Positions 18,101 through 25,931 of a DNA stretch of 64,000 nucleotides are shown here, piece after piece. How positions within the stretch are numbered: position 1 is the first letter of the stretch; every line of letters begins with the position of its first letter. The stretch comes from Verrucomicrobiota bacterium (GTDB lineage Bacteria; Verrucomicrobiota; Verrucomicrobiia; Limisphaerales; Pedosphaeraceae), in the NCBI GenBank assembly GCA_021325145.1, contig JAJPHR010000079.1:124001-188000 (forward strand). The letters are read 5' to 3'. The position numbers were made by a program, and so were the translations under genes. The notes under the pieces were generated by a model. That model ran no database searches, was not told the origin of the DNA, and saw only the letters and a list, made by a program, of their open reading frames with translations.

Positions 18101-18743
18101 CGTGTTCACGCCCGCTTCGTCGGGCCAAGGCGTCAGCTTTTTGACCACGCCGCCGTTTCCCATCAACGGCACCCAGGCCCAGCTTTACTTTCGCCAGGCC
18201 TTTCTGGTCTCGAACAACCTCGACGGTTGCACCCTCGAAATCTCCATCGGCTCGCAAGGCTTTCAGGATATTCTATCGGCTGGCGGTTCGTTTGTGCAGG
18301 CAGGCTACAACACCACGCTCAACGACCGCAACCCGCTCGGACCGCGCCACGCCTGGTCCGGCGATTCCGGCGGCTACCTGCCCGTGCTGGTCAATTTGCC
18401 TCCCTCCGCAGCCGGCCAGCCGGTGCAACTCCGTTGGCATTTCGCCAGCGCGACCGGTTTGACCAACGGCGGCTGGTTTATTGGCGCTGTATCCATCACG
18501 GATTCTCAATGCCTGCCGCCCGTGGGCAACCCGGCCATTGTCAACCCCGCCTTCCATGGCAATCAGTTTACCTTCTCGATCAATACCGTGACCAACCGCC
18601 TCTACTTCATCCAATACAAAACCAATTTGAACGACACCGCGTGGCAAACGCTGGAATCGCTCCCGGGCAACGGCCTGCCGCAGAACGTCAGCGTGCCCGT
18701 CAGCGGAAGCGGGCAGCTATTTTATCGCTTTCAGGCGAAGTAG
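15159..18743 (+). CDS. Giant secreted BNR/sortilin-type beta-propeller protein
   Basis: A 1194-residue protein with a signal peptide (MKPPILLVTIVFLLNLSSQL, cleavage about 23). The mature N-terminus is a charged 60-residue segment. A large VPS10/BNR propeller follows (about 95-790) with many Asp-box units such as GGIWSTMDGGSSWT, LLVSRDDGKTWQ, GVWTTSDGGSSWSHYG and LFKTTNAF. Residues 790-930 look like an Ig/CARDB-type beta-sandwich. About 930-1110 begins EEFNEVPPGGLPPGWT and resembles a jelly-roll/MAM-like domain. The tail (LYFIQYKTNLNDTAWQTLES) is the recurrent C-terminal module. There is no glycosidase signature beyond the Asp boxes, so binding or structural roles are possible. Its last 44 bp overlap, tail to tail, the glycosyltransferase gene. 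Confidence 0.8.
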   Translation: MKPPILLVTIVFLLNLSSQLAAAATPSDALEDPGGRHAQHIKTRVRRAELESRKRAFPLAAIPPGAMARAVAQTQAADSKPRLPSSGSAWYPVGPAPIDSTKDLLAGPISGRVTAVAVDPIDSPHWLIGSAQGGIWSTMDGGSSWTPMTDDQPSLAIGAITFAPSGHLLVYAGTGEANFSGDSYAGQGLLVSRDDGKTWQMINTNFAESSISSIRVDYNNTNNVTVATVRGTAGINASATNLPPLVPTRGVFVSTNGGTNFTLAIAGEATDVAADVLHFQHQYAGLGEILGAPTNGVYRTTNGWASWQRIAGPWTATDPTNIGRIALALAPSDPNTLYVGIATARTTNSGAPLLDIWHTANAWAPTPTWDQLPYEDNGSFLWYSFALLVDEYDPGTLYYAGYNVLKYSSNNWINVAGGIHPDNHAMAWTPFGFDFDTFRMLLGNDGGVWLSGSYPVNGSWSVMNANLAISQIYKGAVSSTPKDPLALAGMQDNGTAFNPGTLLWTGFFGGDGADVAIASIPGEMHWAFCWETLENEIHILRTTDGGMTTDNGSFGIDTTDAPFFVHFEKAPYDDDLFIGGTVQLWRCTNFFSSITTPFWYSNSPTMFDQTGTPVPISAMAFAPSDTNGLIYAFGTEDGQLRITSSGGASWFDLDPTNGVPQRYITGLAFSPTNANILYVTLSGFNLGTPGQPGHLFKTTNAFASPPRWIDISPPVDLPHNCLVINPIAPNNIFVGTDLGVWTTSDGGSSWSHYGPSSGMPNVAVYDLRTDSIGNPTAFTHGRSAFTLKPPVPIIDIIARLSNPVLPKGCLTCPPVNWVNPGDWEQVQIGLQNVLPINTVNLVATMLSSAAITPINGVQTYGALAGQGAPGMQTFSFRVNAAPGGGGAVCGGTVNVTFDLTDQGTDLGQVSIPFRVGVPSFPLGEEFNEVPPGGLPPGWTSAASGADLPWAVTINTPPNEPPANPPDGPDDEPDTNGPPVFSVFTPASSGQGVSFLTTPPFPINGTQAQLYFRQAFLVSNNLDGCTLEISIGSQGFQDILSAGGSFVQAGYNTTLNDRNPLGPRHAWSGDSGGYLPVLVNLPPSAAGQPVQLRWHFASATGLTNGGWFIGAVSITDSQCLPPVGNPAIVNPAFHGNQFTFSINTVTNRLYFIQYKTNLNDTAWQTLESLPGNGLPQNVSVPVSGSGQLFYRFQAK

Positions 18744-19974
18744 CCACCGTTGAAGTCGCCTCGCGCCCCAGCAATTGCCACACGCGTTCGAGGACCATCG
18801 CGCTGGAAATGCCGCGCAGGCACGCCTGATCATGGGGACATTGGCGAAGTTTGCGAAGATTGCACGGCGAGCATTCGAGCCCGAGGCGCACGACTGATTC
18901 TGGGTATCCGTACGGGCCGATGTGAACCGGGTTCGTCGGGCCGAATACGCTGACGACCGGACGATTCAGCGCCACGGCCAGATGCATCGAGCCGGAATCG
19001 TTCGTGACGCATATCGTCGCTCGTTGAATCAGCGCCGCCAGATCGGCCGATGATGTTTTTCCGCAAAGGTCGAGTGCATCGGGCGCGACAGACGTGATAA
19101 GCTGACAGCGGGCGCGATCACGCACGACGCCGGCCAGGGCAACCAGGAATCCTTCGCTTTGCAATCCCAAGGCCACTTCCGCAAAACGGGAAGCCAGCCA
19201 ATGCTTCGTTTCCCAAATCGTTCCCGGCACCAGCACCGCGAGCGGCCGGCTGGGTGGCTGAGTTCTGCCGAGCCAGGCGTCAATTTTTTTCTTCGCTTCC
19301 GTGGGAATATAAATGGCCGCGTCAGGCTCGTTTTCATCGAACCCGAGGAGATTGCCGAGCCACAAGTACCGGTCGATCGCATGGACGTCCAGGGTCGGGA
19401 TGCCGATGCGATGGGTGTAGGCAAGCCACGAACCTTCTCGCGCCCCGGTCCAGCCGTGCCGCATCGCACTTCGCTTATGCGGGTCCGGCCGTTCAAAACC
19501 GATGCGCACCGGCGCACCGCTGATCAACGCGAAGAAAGCGGAGCGCAACTGCCCGTGCAAATCGATGACCAGGTCATAGGCCGGTTGGCGCAATTGCATC
19601 AGCAGCCGAATAAACCGGTTCGCCGACAAGCGTCTTCTTGGAAAAAGCAGCGCATTCGAGAGCGCGGGATGAGGACGAACGATTTCCGCATTCTCCGGCG
19701 TGAGCAGCCAGTCAATGCGCGCCCGCGGATAGCGTGCGCGCAACTTCACGAGCACGGGAATCGTGTGGATAACATCACCGAGCGCGGAGGGCTTGATCAA
19801 CAAAATCCGCTCGAAGTCGCGCTGCAGAAGGGATTCGGCAGCCCACGTGGAATTGTTGGCTGTGCCTGGATGCCTAACTTTGCGAGTTGCGTCCGGATGA
19901 ACTTTAAGCGGCGGGACGCTTCTACTATCGGCCTGGCTCACATCGCGGGCTGGGGCCGGTGGAGGCGGCTCCAA
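18700..19974 (-). CDS. Glycosyltransferase family 9 (heptosyltransferase-like)
   Basis: A 424-residue protein. The conserved GT9 fold starts near residue 56 with ILLIKPSALGDVIHTIPVL and includes YDLVIDLHGQLRSAF, VLVPGTIWETKHW, and the nucleotide-sugar motif VTNDSGSMHLAVALNRPVV with SVFGPTNPVHIGPYG. GT9 enzymes such as WaaC and WaaF add heptose to the lipopolysaccharide core from ADP-heptose. Donor and acceptor here are not determined. The Pro-rich first 40 residues overlap the end of the oxygenase gene, so the true start may lie further in or the genes may be translationally coupled. Its 3' end overlaps the giant BNR gene by 44 bp. Confidence 0.88.
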   Translation of the reverse strand: MEPPPPAPARDVSQADSRSVPPLKVHPDATRKVRHPGTANNSTWAAESLLQRDFERILLIKPSALGDVIHTIPVLVKLRARYPRARIDWLLTPENAEIVRPHPALSNALLFPRRRLSANRFIRLLMQLRQPAYDLVIDLHGQLRSAFFALISGAPVRIGFERPDPHKRSAMRHGWTGAREGSWLAYTHRIGIPTLDVHAIDRYLWLGNLLGFDENEPDAAIYIPTEAKKKIDAWLGRTQPPSRPLAVLVPGTIWETKHWLASRFAEVALGLQSEGFLVALAGVVRDRARCQLITSVAPDALDLCGKTSSADLAALIQRATICVTNDSGSMHLAVALNRPVVSVFGPTNPVHIGPYGYPESVVRLGLECSPCNLRKLRQCPHDQACLRGISSAMVLERVWQLLGREATSTVATSPESDKIAARFR

Positions 19975-20582
19975 AGATTTTTAAGCCAGGCGGTGAAGCA
20001 ATGCCGGTTGAGCTGGCGTTGAGCGGCCTCCTGGCTGGTGATCCAGTTAAACTGAATTACACGTCGCGGCCCGATGAAGGGTTTGTGCCCGTGCCAGGAA
20101 TTGTTGCTGCGCCGAAACGCCAGCAGCGTTCCTTCCACAGGCGGAACCTCCACCACCACATCGTCCAGATCCTTCGCCGAGCGCAGCAGGCGCAATCGTC
20201 CGCCCGAGGCTTCCCAGGCCGGGTTCATGTACAGCAGCACGGTGATGATTTTGGTGGCGGAGTCGGTGTGGATGCGCCCGTCCCGCCGGCCGCATTGCCC
20301 GCGCACAGTGGTGATGGTCGCCTTGTCGCGCAGGTCGATGCTGAACTTGCGCTCGATGGCCGCCCGGAATGCCGGGGCGTTCAGTTCCTCCGCCAGCGCC
20401 TGAAACGCCGGGCCTGGCCGCACCTCGGACAGCGGGAAACTTCCCGGCCGGTCAATGGCCGGATAATCCGCATTGATGGCGGGAAGCGCCTCCGGGCGGA
20501 TAAATTTCGGGATGACCAAATAATCGAATGGTTTGCATTCGAGCGGAGTTTCTGAAAACCGGTGCAAGTCCAGGATATTCAT
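19938..20582 (-). CDS. 2-oxoglutarate/Fe(II)-dependent oxygenase (prolyl-4-hydroxylase-like fold)
   Basis: A 214-residue protein with the 2-His-1-carboxylate iron site HTD (H105, D107 in GRIHTDSATK), a distal His in NNSWHGHKPF (H164 or H166) and R174 in GPRRVIQFNW for 2-oxoglutarate. LLYMNPAWEASGGRLRLL is the usual strand around the HxD half-site. This family hydroxylates proteins or sugars. In surface-glycan loci it is often named as a 2OG-Fe(II) oxygenase of unknown substrate. It is upstream of, and overlaps by 37 bp, the GT9 gene, so a shared role in glycan synthesis or modification is plausible. Confidence 0.85.
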   Translation of the reverse strand: MNILDLHRFSETPLECKPFDYLVIPKFIRPEALPAINADYPAIDRPGSFPLSEVRPGPAFQALAEELNAPAFRAAIERKFSIDLRDKATITTVRGQCGRRDGRIHTDSATKIITVLLYMNPAWEASGGRLRLLRSAKDLDDVVVEVPPVEGTLLAFRRSNNSWHGHKPFIGPRRVIQFNWITSQEAAQRQLNRHCFTAWLKNLWSRLHRPQPAM

Positions 20583-20760
20583 GGCCCCACATGGTAGAGA
20601 GAAGATCGGGGCCGCGCTGTAGGGTATTGTGCTTGGGGTCTTCTGAGTGCCCGAATGCGGGTTTTAACCCACAAGCCAGAATCCTTTCCGGGAAGCACGG
20701 ACGGCCCGCCGACCAGAAATAAAGAACGCGACAGGCTGACTGCCGGGCGCGGGGCATTAG

Positions 20761-20790
20761 CCGAAAATACGCGAAAATATGCGAACATTT
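20761..20790. repeat. 10-bp-period block A
   Basis: Three consecutive 10-mers CCGAAAATAC, GCGAAAATAT and GCGAACATTT, followed by CGCGCGAAAC. The GAA/A-tract recurs every 10 bp. The period is not a multiple of three, which argues against coding. Confidence 0.6.
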
Positions 20791-20800
20791 CGCGCGAAAC

Positions 20801-20850
20801 TACTTTGTTTTACTTTGTTCTGGTTTGTTTCACCTTGTTCCGGCCCGTTT
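20801..20850. repeat. 10-bp-period block B
   Basis: Five successive units of exactly 10 bp: TACTTTGTTT, TACTTTGTTC, TGGTTTGTTT, CACCTTGTTC and CGGCCCGTTT. GTT(T/C) holds positions 7-10 of every unit. Block start positions share the same register modulo 10 with blocks A and C. Confidence 0.7.
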
Positions 20851-20950
20851 TTGGTCCGGTTTCCATTAACCCATTGTCCGTCAGGCACTTGCCGAGATTT
20901 CTGGTCTGCGGAACCGGCACGAGGCCGCCCGGGCTCGGGAAAATTCAGGC

Positions 20951-20990
20951 TTAATTTACTTTAATTTGGTTTAATTTACATTAATTGCTC
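20951..20990. repeat. 10-bp-period block C
   Basis: Four successive units: TTAATTTACT, TTAATTTGGT, TTAATTTACA and TTAATTGCTC. TTAATT opens each unit. Phased T/A tracts at about one helical turn suggest intrinsically curved DNA. Confidence 0.75.
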
Positions 20991-21380
20991 CCAACCGGCA
21001 AAGCTGCCCGCTTTACCCGTCGGCGGCCAGAGTCAGGCCCGGGGAGGCTTCGTCCGATTTCGGCTTTGGACTTTGGCCCCTTGGACCTTGGGCTGGTTTT
21101 AACGATGTCAAAGAACGCCTCTGGCGGACCTTGCGATCCCGCCAAACACCGGCCACGCGGCCGGTGCCAGCACCATGGCAGACCCGCCCCTCCTTGTCAA
21201 AAGAAAAATACAGTGGAATTTAGCAAGGGGAGTGACTAAAAGTGGGGAGAAAGGGGGAGATTGGCCAGCGGGTCGGAAAATCAGGCCTGGGTGGCACCGG
21301 CGGCCCGCCTATCCCGCTGGGCAGGTTACCAGAAGGAACGGACATCCAAACCGACGACCTTTTCAAAATCACCGACCTCG

Positions 21381-22388
21381 TCACTTCGCCTCGGCAGTCA
21401 CCGCATTTGTCACCGCTCCCCGAAACGACCGCTCCACCATGTCATGCGCGTCGTACGACCTCGGATAATCGCGCCACAGCCACCGCATCATTTCCGGCAG
21501 GGCCGCCCCGCCCTGCTTCTGTCCGTGCAACCCGATGCCCCACGTGTAATTCACATCGTACCCCTTCTTCGTCAGCGCCTCCATCAGCCGCACATTCTGA
21601 TAATGCCAGTCCCGCTCCTGGTTGTAAGTGCCATCGCGCAACGCCCGGTTGTCATTCACGCCATCCACCAGGAACACCCGGATCGGTTTGCGTTCGCTCT
21701 CCAACACCTTCTCGGGATAAACGTGTCCGCCCCGCAAATTCACAAAACTCCCCACAATGCTGATGACCTTGTGAAATTGCTCCGGCCGTTCCCATGCCAC
21801 GGTAAACGCCGCAATCGCCCCCGAACTCGCCCCGGCAATCGCGTGCATATCGGGATCCTTAGAAATGTTGTACTGCTTCGTCAGCACCGGCATCAGTTCA
21901 TCCACGATCACCCGCGCATACTTGTCGTTAAGCCGATTGTATTCCTCCGGCCGGTTCGTGTTGCGGTCGCCCCAATCGCGAGGGTTCGGTTCCGGTTGCT
22001 CCGGCGTCCGGCCCGGATTGATGAACACCGTGATCATCACCGGGATTTCCCGCCGCCACGTCAGATTGTCGATCACGTTCTGCGCGCGCACACTGCCGTT
22101 CGTGTCGATCATCGCCTGCCCGTCGTTGAAAATCATCAGCGCCGCCGGCTGTTTGGGATCATACTGCGCCGGCACATAAACCCAATAAGTGTGCTGCGTA
22201 CCCGGAAAAACTTCACACGGCAAGGTGGCTGGCCCAACCAGCCTGCCGTTCGGCACTCCCTCCTGCGGCAACGAATCCGGCCCCAGCTTGTAAAAGTTAT
22301 CCTCGCCCGCTGCCAGCGCGCCCGAAATGCCCAGTAGAGTCGCGAGAATGCAGTAGAATAAGCAGCAAAGATTAGTCGAGAAGCGCAT
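21381..22388 (-). CDS. Secreted esterase (CE1/enterochelin-esterase-like alpha/beta hydrolase)
   Basis: Starting at the ATG at 22388 gives 335 residues with a signal peptide (MRFSTNLCCLFYCILATLLG, cleavage about residue 27). The longer frame to 22460 adds 24 residues before this signal and is less likely. The fold is a putative esterase (PF00756): VYVPAQYDPKQPAALMIFND, the nucleophile S188 in AIAGASSGAIAAF, a candidate Asp in FLVDGVNDN and a candidate His in IGLHGQKQGG. Such enzymes remove acyl groups (feruloyl, acetyl) from plant polysaccharides or cleave other esters. With the rhamnosidase and lyase-like proteins nearby, a polysaccharide de-esterification role is plausible. The substrate is unknown. 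Confidence 0.85.
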   Translation of the reverse strand: MRFSTNLCCLFYCILATLLGISGALAAGEDNFYKLGPDSLPQEGVPNGRLVGPATLPCEVFPGTQHTYWVYVPAQYDPKQPAALMIFNDGQAMIDTNGSVRAQNVIDNLTWRREIPVMITVFINPGRTPEQPEPNPRDWGDRNTNRPEEYNRLNDKYARVIVDELMPVLTKQYNISKDPDMHAIAGASSGAIAAFTVAWERPEQFHKVISIVGSFVNLRGGHVYPEKVLESERKPIRVFLVDGVNDNRALRDGTYNQERDWHYQNVRLMEALTKKGYDVNYTWGIGLHGQKQGGAALPEMMRWLWRDYPRSYDAHDMVERSFRGAVTNAVTAEAK

Positions 22389-22512
22389 TCCCAAGACTAA
22401 ACTGCAAAGCAAAAACAGGTAAAGGCCAAAGAGATCCAGTTCGATACCCCCCGAATTCATGGCGTCCTTGGAGCTCCAGAAAAACGGAGCACGCTCCGCA
22501 CCTAACCAGCAA

Positions 22513-23508
22513 TCATTCCGCCGAAAACAACCTCCTCCACGCTGGCGGCCATGGATAGCAAACGACCGATCGCAGTATCAGCTTTCTCACCTCTTTGCGG
22601 CTGATCTTGATCCGTTGCTCCGGGTCAAGGACATTGGCCATCCGCAACTTTCCCAGCGTTTTTATCCCGATCAAAGCCGGCCAGGCACAAGCCAGTCGCA
22701 CGCGAACGCAGCGCCAGGGCAGCGCGTTCGTGTACGCCCACCCCGCTTTTAGATGCTCCTCGGCCTGGGCCAGGAAATGCGTGTAAACGGGGCGAAAGCC
22801 TGGCTCGTACTTTGGTACCAGCAAATCTGCCGGAGTCAGCCCCGCAGCCTTCAATGTACTCGCGGGCATGTAACAACGCCCGTGGCGCACATCGACCGGG
22901 ATATCGCGGAGGATATTGACCAGTTGCAACCCCTTGCCAAAGCGCACCCCGTTTTCCAGCAAAAAGTTGTCATCCAATCGCGCGGTTGGAAACACATGCG
23001 CCCGGCACATTTTCGTCCAGAACTCCCCCACGCATCCCGCTACACGATAGGTGTAATCATCCAATTCCTCCTCCGTTTCCAAAGCAACAATGCGCTCGGC
23101 CGATGCGTCGGCGAATCGCCGCAGGTCAAGTTCCTGTCCGCTTGTGATGACCGCCAGGACTTTGCGTACGAGTTGCCGGTCGGATTCAGCCAGACCCTCC
23201 AGAATCGCCAGAGCCTCCCCGCATCGTTCCAGCAGGACACGCTCAGCCGGCACGCCCTGATGCCGCGCCAGCTCGCCAAAATCCAGCGGATCCGTCGCTC
23301 CCAGGAATCTCCCGCGCAACGTCTTCAATGCCTGCAACCGCTGATCGACTAGCACAATCCCCGTATCAGCAATCGTATCCGCCGTCCGCGCCAGCAAGTA
23401 AGCCAATCCAATTTGCGGCCGAACCGACGCTGGCAGCACGCGCATCGTCAGGTAAAAGGAGCGGGAGACCTCCTTCAGCAATGATGTGAGAATGGCCTCT
23501 TCTCTCAT
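22513..23508 (-). CDS. Squalene/phytoene synthase family protein
   Basis: A 331-residue protein from the ATG at 23508 (MREEAILTSLLKEVSRSFYL). Upstream in-frame codons (to 23616) fall in a repeat and are unlikely to be translated. The first aspartate motif is DTIAD (44-48) and the second is NILRDIPVD (198-206). TYRVAGCVGEFW is typical of squalene-synthase-type members. These enzymes condense two prenyl diphosphates head to head, to squalene from farnesyl-PP or to phytoene from GGPP. No other hopanoid or carotenoid gene is next to it, so the product is uncertain. No obvious Shine-Dalgarno site was seen. Confidence 0.88.
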   Translation of the reverse strand: MREEAILTSLLKEVSRSFYLTMRVLPASVRPQIGLAYLLARTADTIADTGIVLVDQRLQALKTLRGRFLGATDPLDFGELARHQGVPAERVLLERCGEALAILEGLAESDRQLVRKVLAVITSGQELDLRRFADASAERIVALETEEELDDYTYRVAGCVGEFWTKMCRAHVFPTARLDDNFLLENGVRFGKGLQLVNILRDIPVDVRHGRCYMPASTLKAAGLTPADLLVPKYEPGFRPVYTHFLAQAEEHLKAGWAYTNALPWRCVRVRLACAWPALIGIKTLGKLRMANVLDPEQRIKISRKEVRKLILRSVVCYPWPPAWRRLFSAE

Positions 23509-23523
23509 CGGCGGGAGAATGAC

Positions 23524-23611
23524 CAATGTCCAATGACTGATGCCCAAAGAAATCTCAAAACCCGGGACCCAACCGCCCCACATTCGAAAACGCCTGGGAC
23601 ATTGGACATTG
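23524..23611. repeat. Inverted repeat with ATTGGACATTG units between argH and the squalene-synthase gene
   Basis: CAATGTCCAATG (23524-23535) and CATTGGACATTG (23600-23611) are perfect 12-bp inverted copies. A further degenerate GACATTG/GAACATT/GGTCATT series runs on to about 23645. It looks like a small dispersed non-coding repeat rather than a terminator, as no T-run follows. Confidence 0.55.
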
Positions 23612-23644
23612 AACATTCCTTGGTCATTTGACGCTGGGCACGGG

Positions 23645-25048
23645 TCATTTGGAAAGCCGTTTCCGCCACCGCGCCAACTGCCTTTGCACTTCCTTCGTGC
23701 CCGGCGCGCCCGTCAGGTTCCGCTGGGCCAGCGCTCGCTTCAGGTCAAACACCTTCAACGCGTCCGGCCCAAAGCTCTTGTCCACGGACTGCAACTCCGC
23801 CAGCGTGAGTCCGTTCAACGGCTTGTTCAACCGCTCCGCCAGCGCCACCACCGCGCCGACCACATGATGTGCCTGCCGGAACGGCATCCCTTGGCGCACG
23901 AGGTAATCCGCCAAATCCGTGGCCAGCAACGCCGGATCACCCGCCGCCGCTGCGCAGACCTTCGCATTTACCGTGGTGTGCCCCAGCATCGCCGCCATGA
24001 GCCGGACCGACGAACGCACCGTATCGGCTGTGTCAAACAACCGTTCCTTGTCCTCCTGCAAATCACGATTGTAAGTCATGGGCAAACCTTTCAGCAGCGT
24101 GAGCAACGCCACCAGGTTGCCGAAGACCCGCCCGGCCTTGCCCCGCGTCAACTCGGCAATGTCCGGGTTTTTCTTCTGCGGCATCAGCGATGAGCCGGTG
24201 GTGTAGGCATCCGCGATCTTGATGAATCCAAACTCGCTGCTCACCCACAAAATGATGTCCTCCGCCAAGCGCGAAAGATGCACCGCAATCAACGCGCCCG
24301 CGCCACAAAATTCGACCACGAAATCCCGGTCGCTGACCGCATCCATCGAGTTTTGCGTGATTATGGGTTTTCCCCTGGCATCCACAAACCCAAGTTCCTT
24401 CGCGACGAAGTCGCGATCCAGCGGCAGCGTCGAGCCGGCAATCGCCCCGCTTCCCAGCGGACACACATTGACGCGCCCGAAACAATCCGCCAACCGTTGC
24501 CCGTCCCGCTCCAGCATTTCCACATAGGCCAGCAGATGATGCGCCAGGTACACCGGTTGGGCTCGCTGCAAATGCGTATAACCCGGGATAACCACCTCCG
24601 CATTCTTTGCACTCAACTCGACCAGCGCCCGTTGCAACGACTCGAGTTCCTCCATCAACGAAACGATTTCATCCCGCAGCCACAACCGCACGTCGAGCGC
24701 CACCTGGTCGTTCCGCGAGCGCCCCGTGTGCAACTTCGCCCCAGCCGGCGCGCGGCGCGTCAACTCCGCCTCGATGTTCATGTGAACATCCTCCAACTCC
24801 GGCCGCCAGCGAAACTCCCCTTTGGCAATCTCCTCGCCAATGCTGTTCAGGCCATTCACGATGGCCTTCAACTCCGCGCGGCTGAGCACGCCGATCCGGT
24901 GCAGCATCGCAGCGTGGGCCATCGAACCCACGATGTCCTGGCGCCACAACCGCCAATCGAAGGAAATCGATTCCGTGAACTGCGCCACATCCGAACCGGG
25001 ACCGCCGGCGAAGCGTCCACTGCGCGAAACAGGAGAGTTATTTTTCAT
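23645..25048 (-). CDS. argH: Argininosuccinate lyase
   Basis: A 467-residue member of the fumarase/aspartase superfamily, of normal length. It splits argininosuccinate into arginine and fumarate in the last step of arginine synthesis. Signatures are HTGRSRNDQVALD (107-119), PGYTHLQRAQP with the general acid/base His at 159, and the mobile loop GSSLMPQKKNPD (285-296) with the catalytic Ser. N-terminal RFAGGP and FTESISFDWRLW are family-typical. No argG or other arg gene lies beside it, so it is uncoupled from its pathway here. Upstream is a 200-bp gap to the divergent small membrane protein. Confidence 0.97.
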   Translation of the reverse strand: MKNNSPVSRSGRFAGGPGSDVAQFTESISFDWRLWRQDIVGSMAHAAMLHRIGVLSRAELKAIVNGLNSIGEEIAKGEFRWRPELEDVHMNIEAELTRRAPAGAKLHTGRSRNDQVALDVRLWLRDEIVSLMEELESLQRALVELSAKNAEVVIPGYTHLQRAQPVYLAHHLLAYVEMLERDGQRLADCFGRVNVCPLGSGAIAGSTLPLDRDFVAKELGFVDARGKPIITQNSMDAVSDRDFVVEFCGAGALIAVHLSRLAEDIILWVSSEFGFIKIADAYTTGSSLMPQKKNPDIAELTRGKAGRVFGNLVALLTLLKGLPMTYNRDLQEDKERLFDTADTVRSSVRLMAAMLGHTTVNAKVCAAAAGDPALLATDLADYLVRQGMPFRQAHHVVGAVVALAERLNKPLNGLTLAELQSVDKSFGPDALKVFDLKRALAQRNLTGAPGTKEVQRQLARWRKRLSK

Positions 25049-25248
25049 GCTCTATTCGACGCCGAATGTGCGCCAGACCGCCGCGAAAGTCACGCCTGGA
25101 CTGAAGGATCGTCGATCCCCGGTCAACCTCGAAAAAGAATTCTTCGAATCCAGCGCACAACCAATCAGGCCAACAGCGCGAGAATGAATCCTGGTTGAAA
25201 GCACTTCGCGCTTGCCCAAGTCAGGGTCGCACCCCAACTTTACCGGGC

Positions 25249-25518
25249 ATGAAAGACCTCACCGATCCCCGCATGATCAAACTCAAAGGCATCCTGTTCC
25301 TGGTCATCGGCCTGATCTCCGCGATCCTGCTGGTCCTTGAAGCTCCAACCCTTAAGATAGGCGTGTTGCTGGCGATTTGTGTCTGGTGTTTCTGCCGGTT
25401 CTATTATTTCGCCTTCTACGTCATCGAACATTACGTGGACCCGGGCTACCGCTTCTCCGGGCTGTGGTCGTTCTTCTGCTATCTTGTGCAGAACAAAGGG
25501 AACCACAAGCCGCATTGA
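25249..25518 (+). CDS. Small membrane protein (89 aa)
   Basis: The ATG at 25249 (MKDLTDPRMIKLKG) gives 89 residues. The longer frame from 25195 adds an unlikely leader. Two hydrophobic segments, GILFLVIGLISAILLVL and IGVLLAICVWCFCRFYYFAF, are joined by a short loop. The tail VIEHYVDPGYRFSGLWSFFC resembles short uncharacterised inner-membrane proteins of Verrucomicrobia. The function is unknown. Divergent from argH; the tRNA-Ser gene follows 240 bp later. Confidence 0.7.
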   Translation: MKDLTDPRMIKLKGILFLVIGLISAILLVLEAPTLKIGVLLAICVWCFCRFYYFAFYVIEHYVDPGYRFSGLWSFFCYLVQNKGNHKPH

Positions 25519-25633
25519 ACCGCCTGTGAGGTGTTTCAACGAACCGAAGCGCAAGCGCCCGAGTCAAGGCGGTTCCCCTGCCCGATTCTCGCGGTGAGGT
25601 CCCCTTCCAAATGAGCTTGCCGCAGGCGCGAAT

Positions 25634-25654
25634 TCAGGCAGAATGCTTGCCTGA
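25634..25654. repeat. Hairpin downstream of the small membrane protein
   Basis: TCAGGCA and TGCCTGA form a perfect 7-bp stem around a 7-nt loop. No T-run follows, so terminator function is uncertain. The rest of 25519-25758 shows nothing recognisable. Confidence 0.3.
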
Positions 25655-25758
25655 TTGAGTGGGGCAAGCGAGACTTGCCACGGGCGCGTTTCGGCAACAC
25701 GTTAAACGCACGCGTCCAAATCGCGGCGATGCGATTTCACGAATAAGTCAATGCGAGT

Positions 25759-25848
25759 GGAAGGGTGGCTGAGTGGTTAAAGGCACCTGACTCGAAATCA
25801 GGAGTAGGGGCAACCCTACCGTGGGTTCGAATCCCACCCCTTCCGCCA
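25759..25848 (+). tRNA. tRNA-Ser (CGA)
   Basis: The acceptor stem GGAAGGG pairs with CCCTTCC, followed by discriminator G and an encoded CCA. The anticodon arm is CCTGA-CTCGAAA-TCAGG, giving anticodon CGA (reads UCG). A long variable arm (GTAGGGGCAACCCTAC) is typical of class II serine tRNAs. The T-arm is GTGGG-TTCGAAT-CCCAC. The D-arm contains GGCTGAGTGGTTAAAGGC. Confidence 0.97.
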
Positions 25849-25931
25849 TATTTGCCATTCTTCACAATCAGCTTAGCCAAAGGGATCCCGCCTCTGGAAG
25901 AAGCCAGCGAAAGGCCGGACTCTGGCTGTTC

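Larger units (their letters stand above)
20583..21380. other. 798-bp gene-free region with 10-bp-phased repeats
   Basis: No reading frame here looks like a real protein. The 99-residue frame at 20655-20954 crosses the repeat blocks and has no family resemblance. Three short blocks of 10-bp units occupy 20761-20990. The remainder (20991-21380) has GC-rich and purine-rich stretches with no recognised RNA, promoter or terminator. Confidence 0.6.

Noticed and set aside
17268..18257. 329-residue leftward open frame
   Set aside because: Antisense to the giant BNR protein, whose Asp-box repeats run through this region in the other strand.
20655..20954. 99-residue rightward frame in the gene-free region
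   Set aside because: It crosses the 10-bp repeat blocks, whose period does not suit coding, and has no family resemblance or ribosome-binding site.
21261..22337. 358-residue rightward open frame
   Set aside because: Antisense to the esterase, which has a GASSG nucleophile motif and signal peptide.
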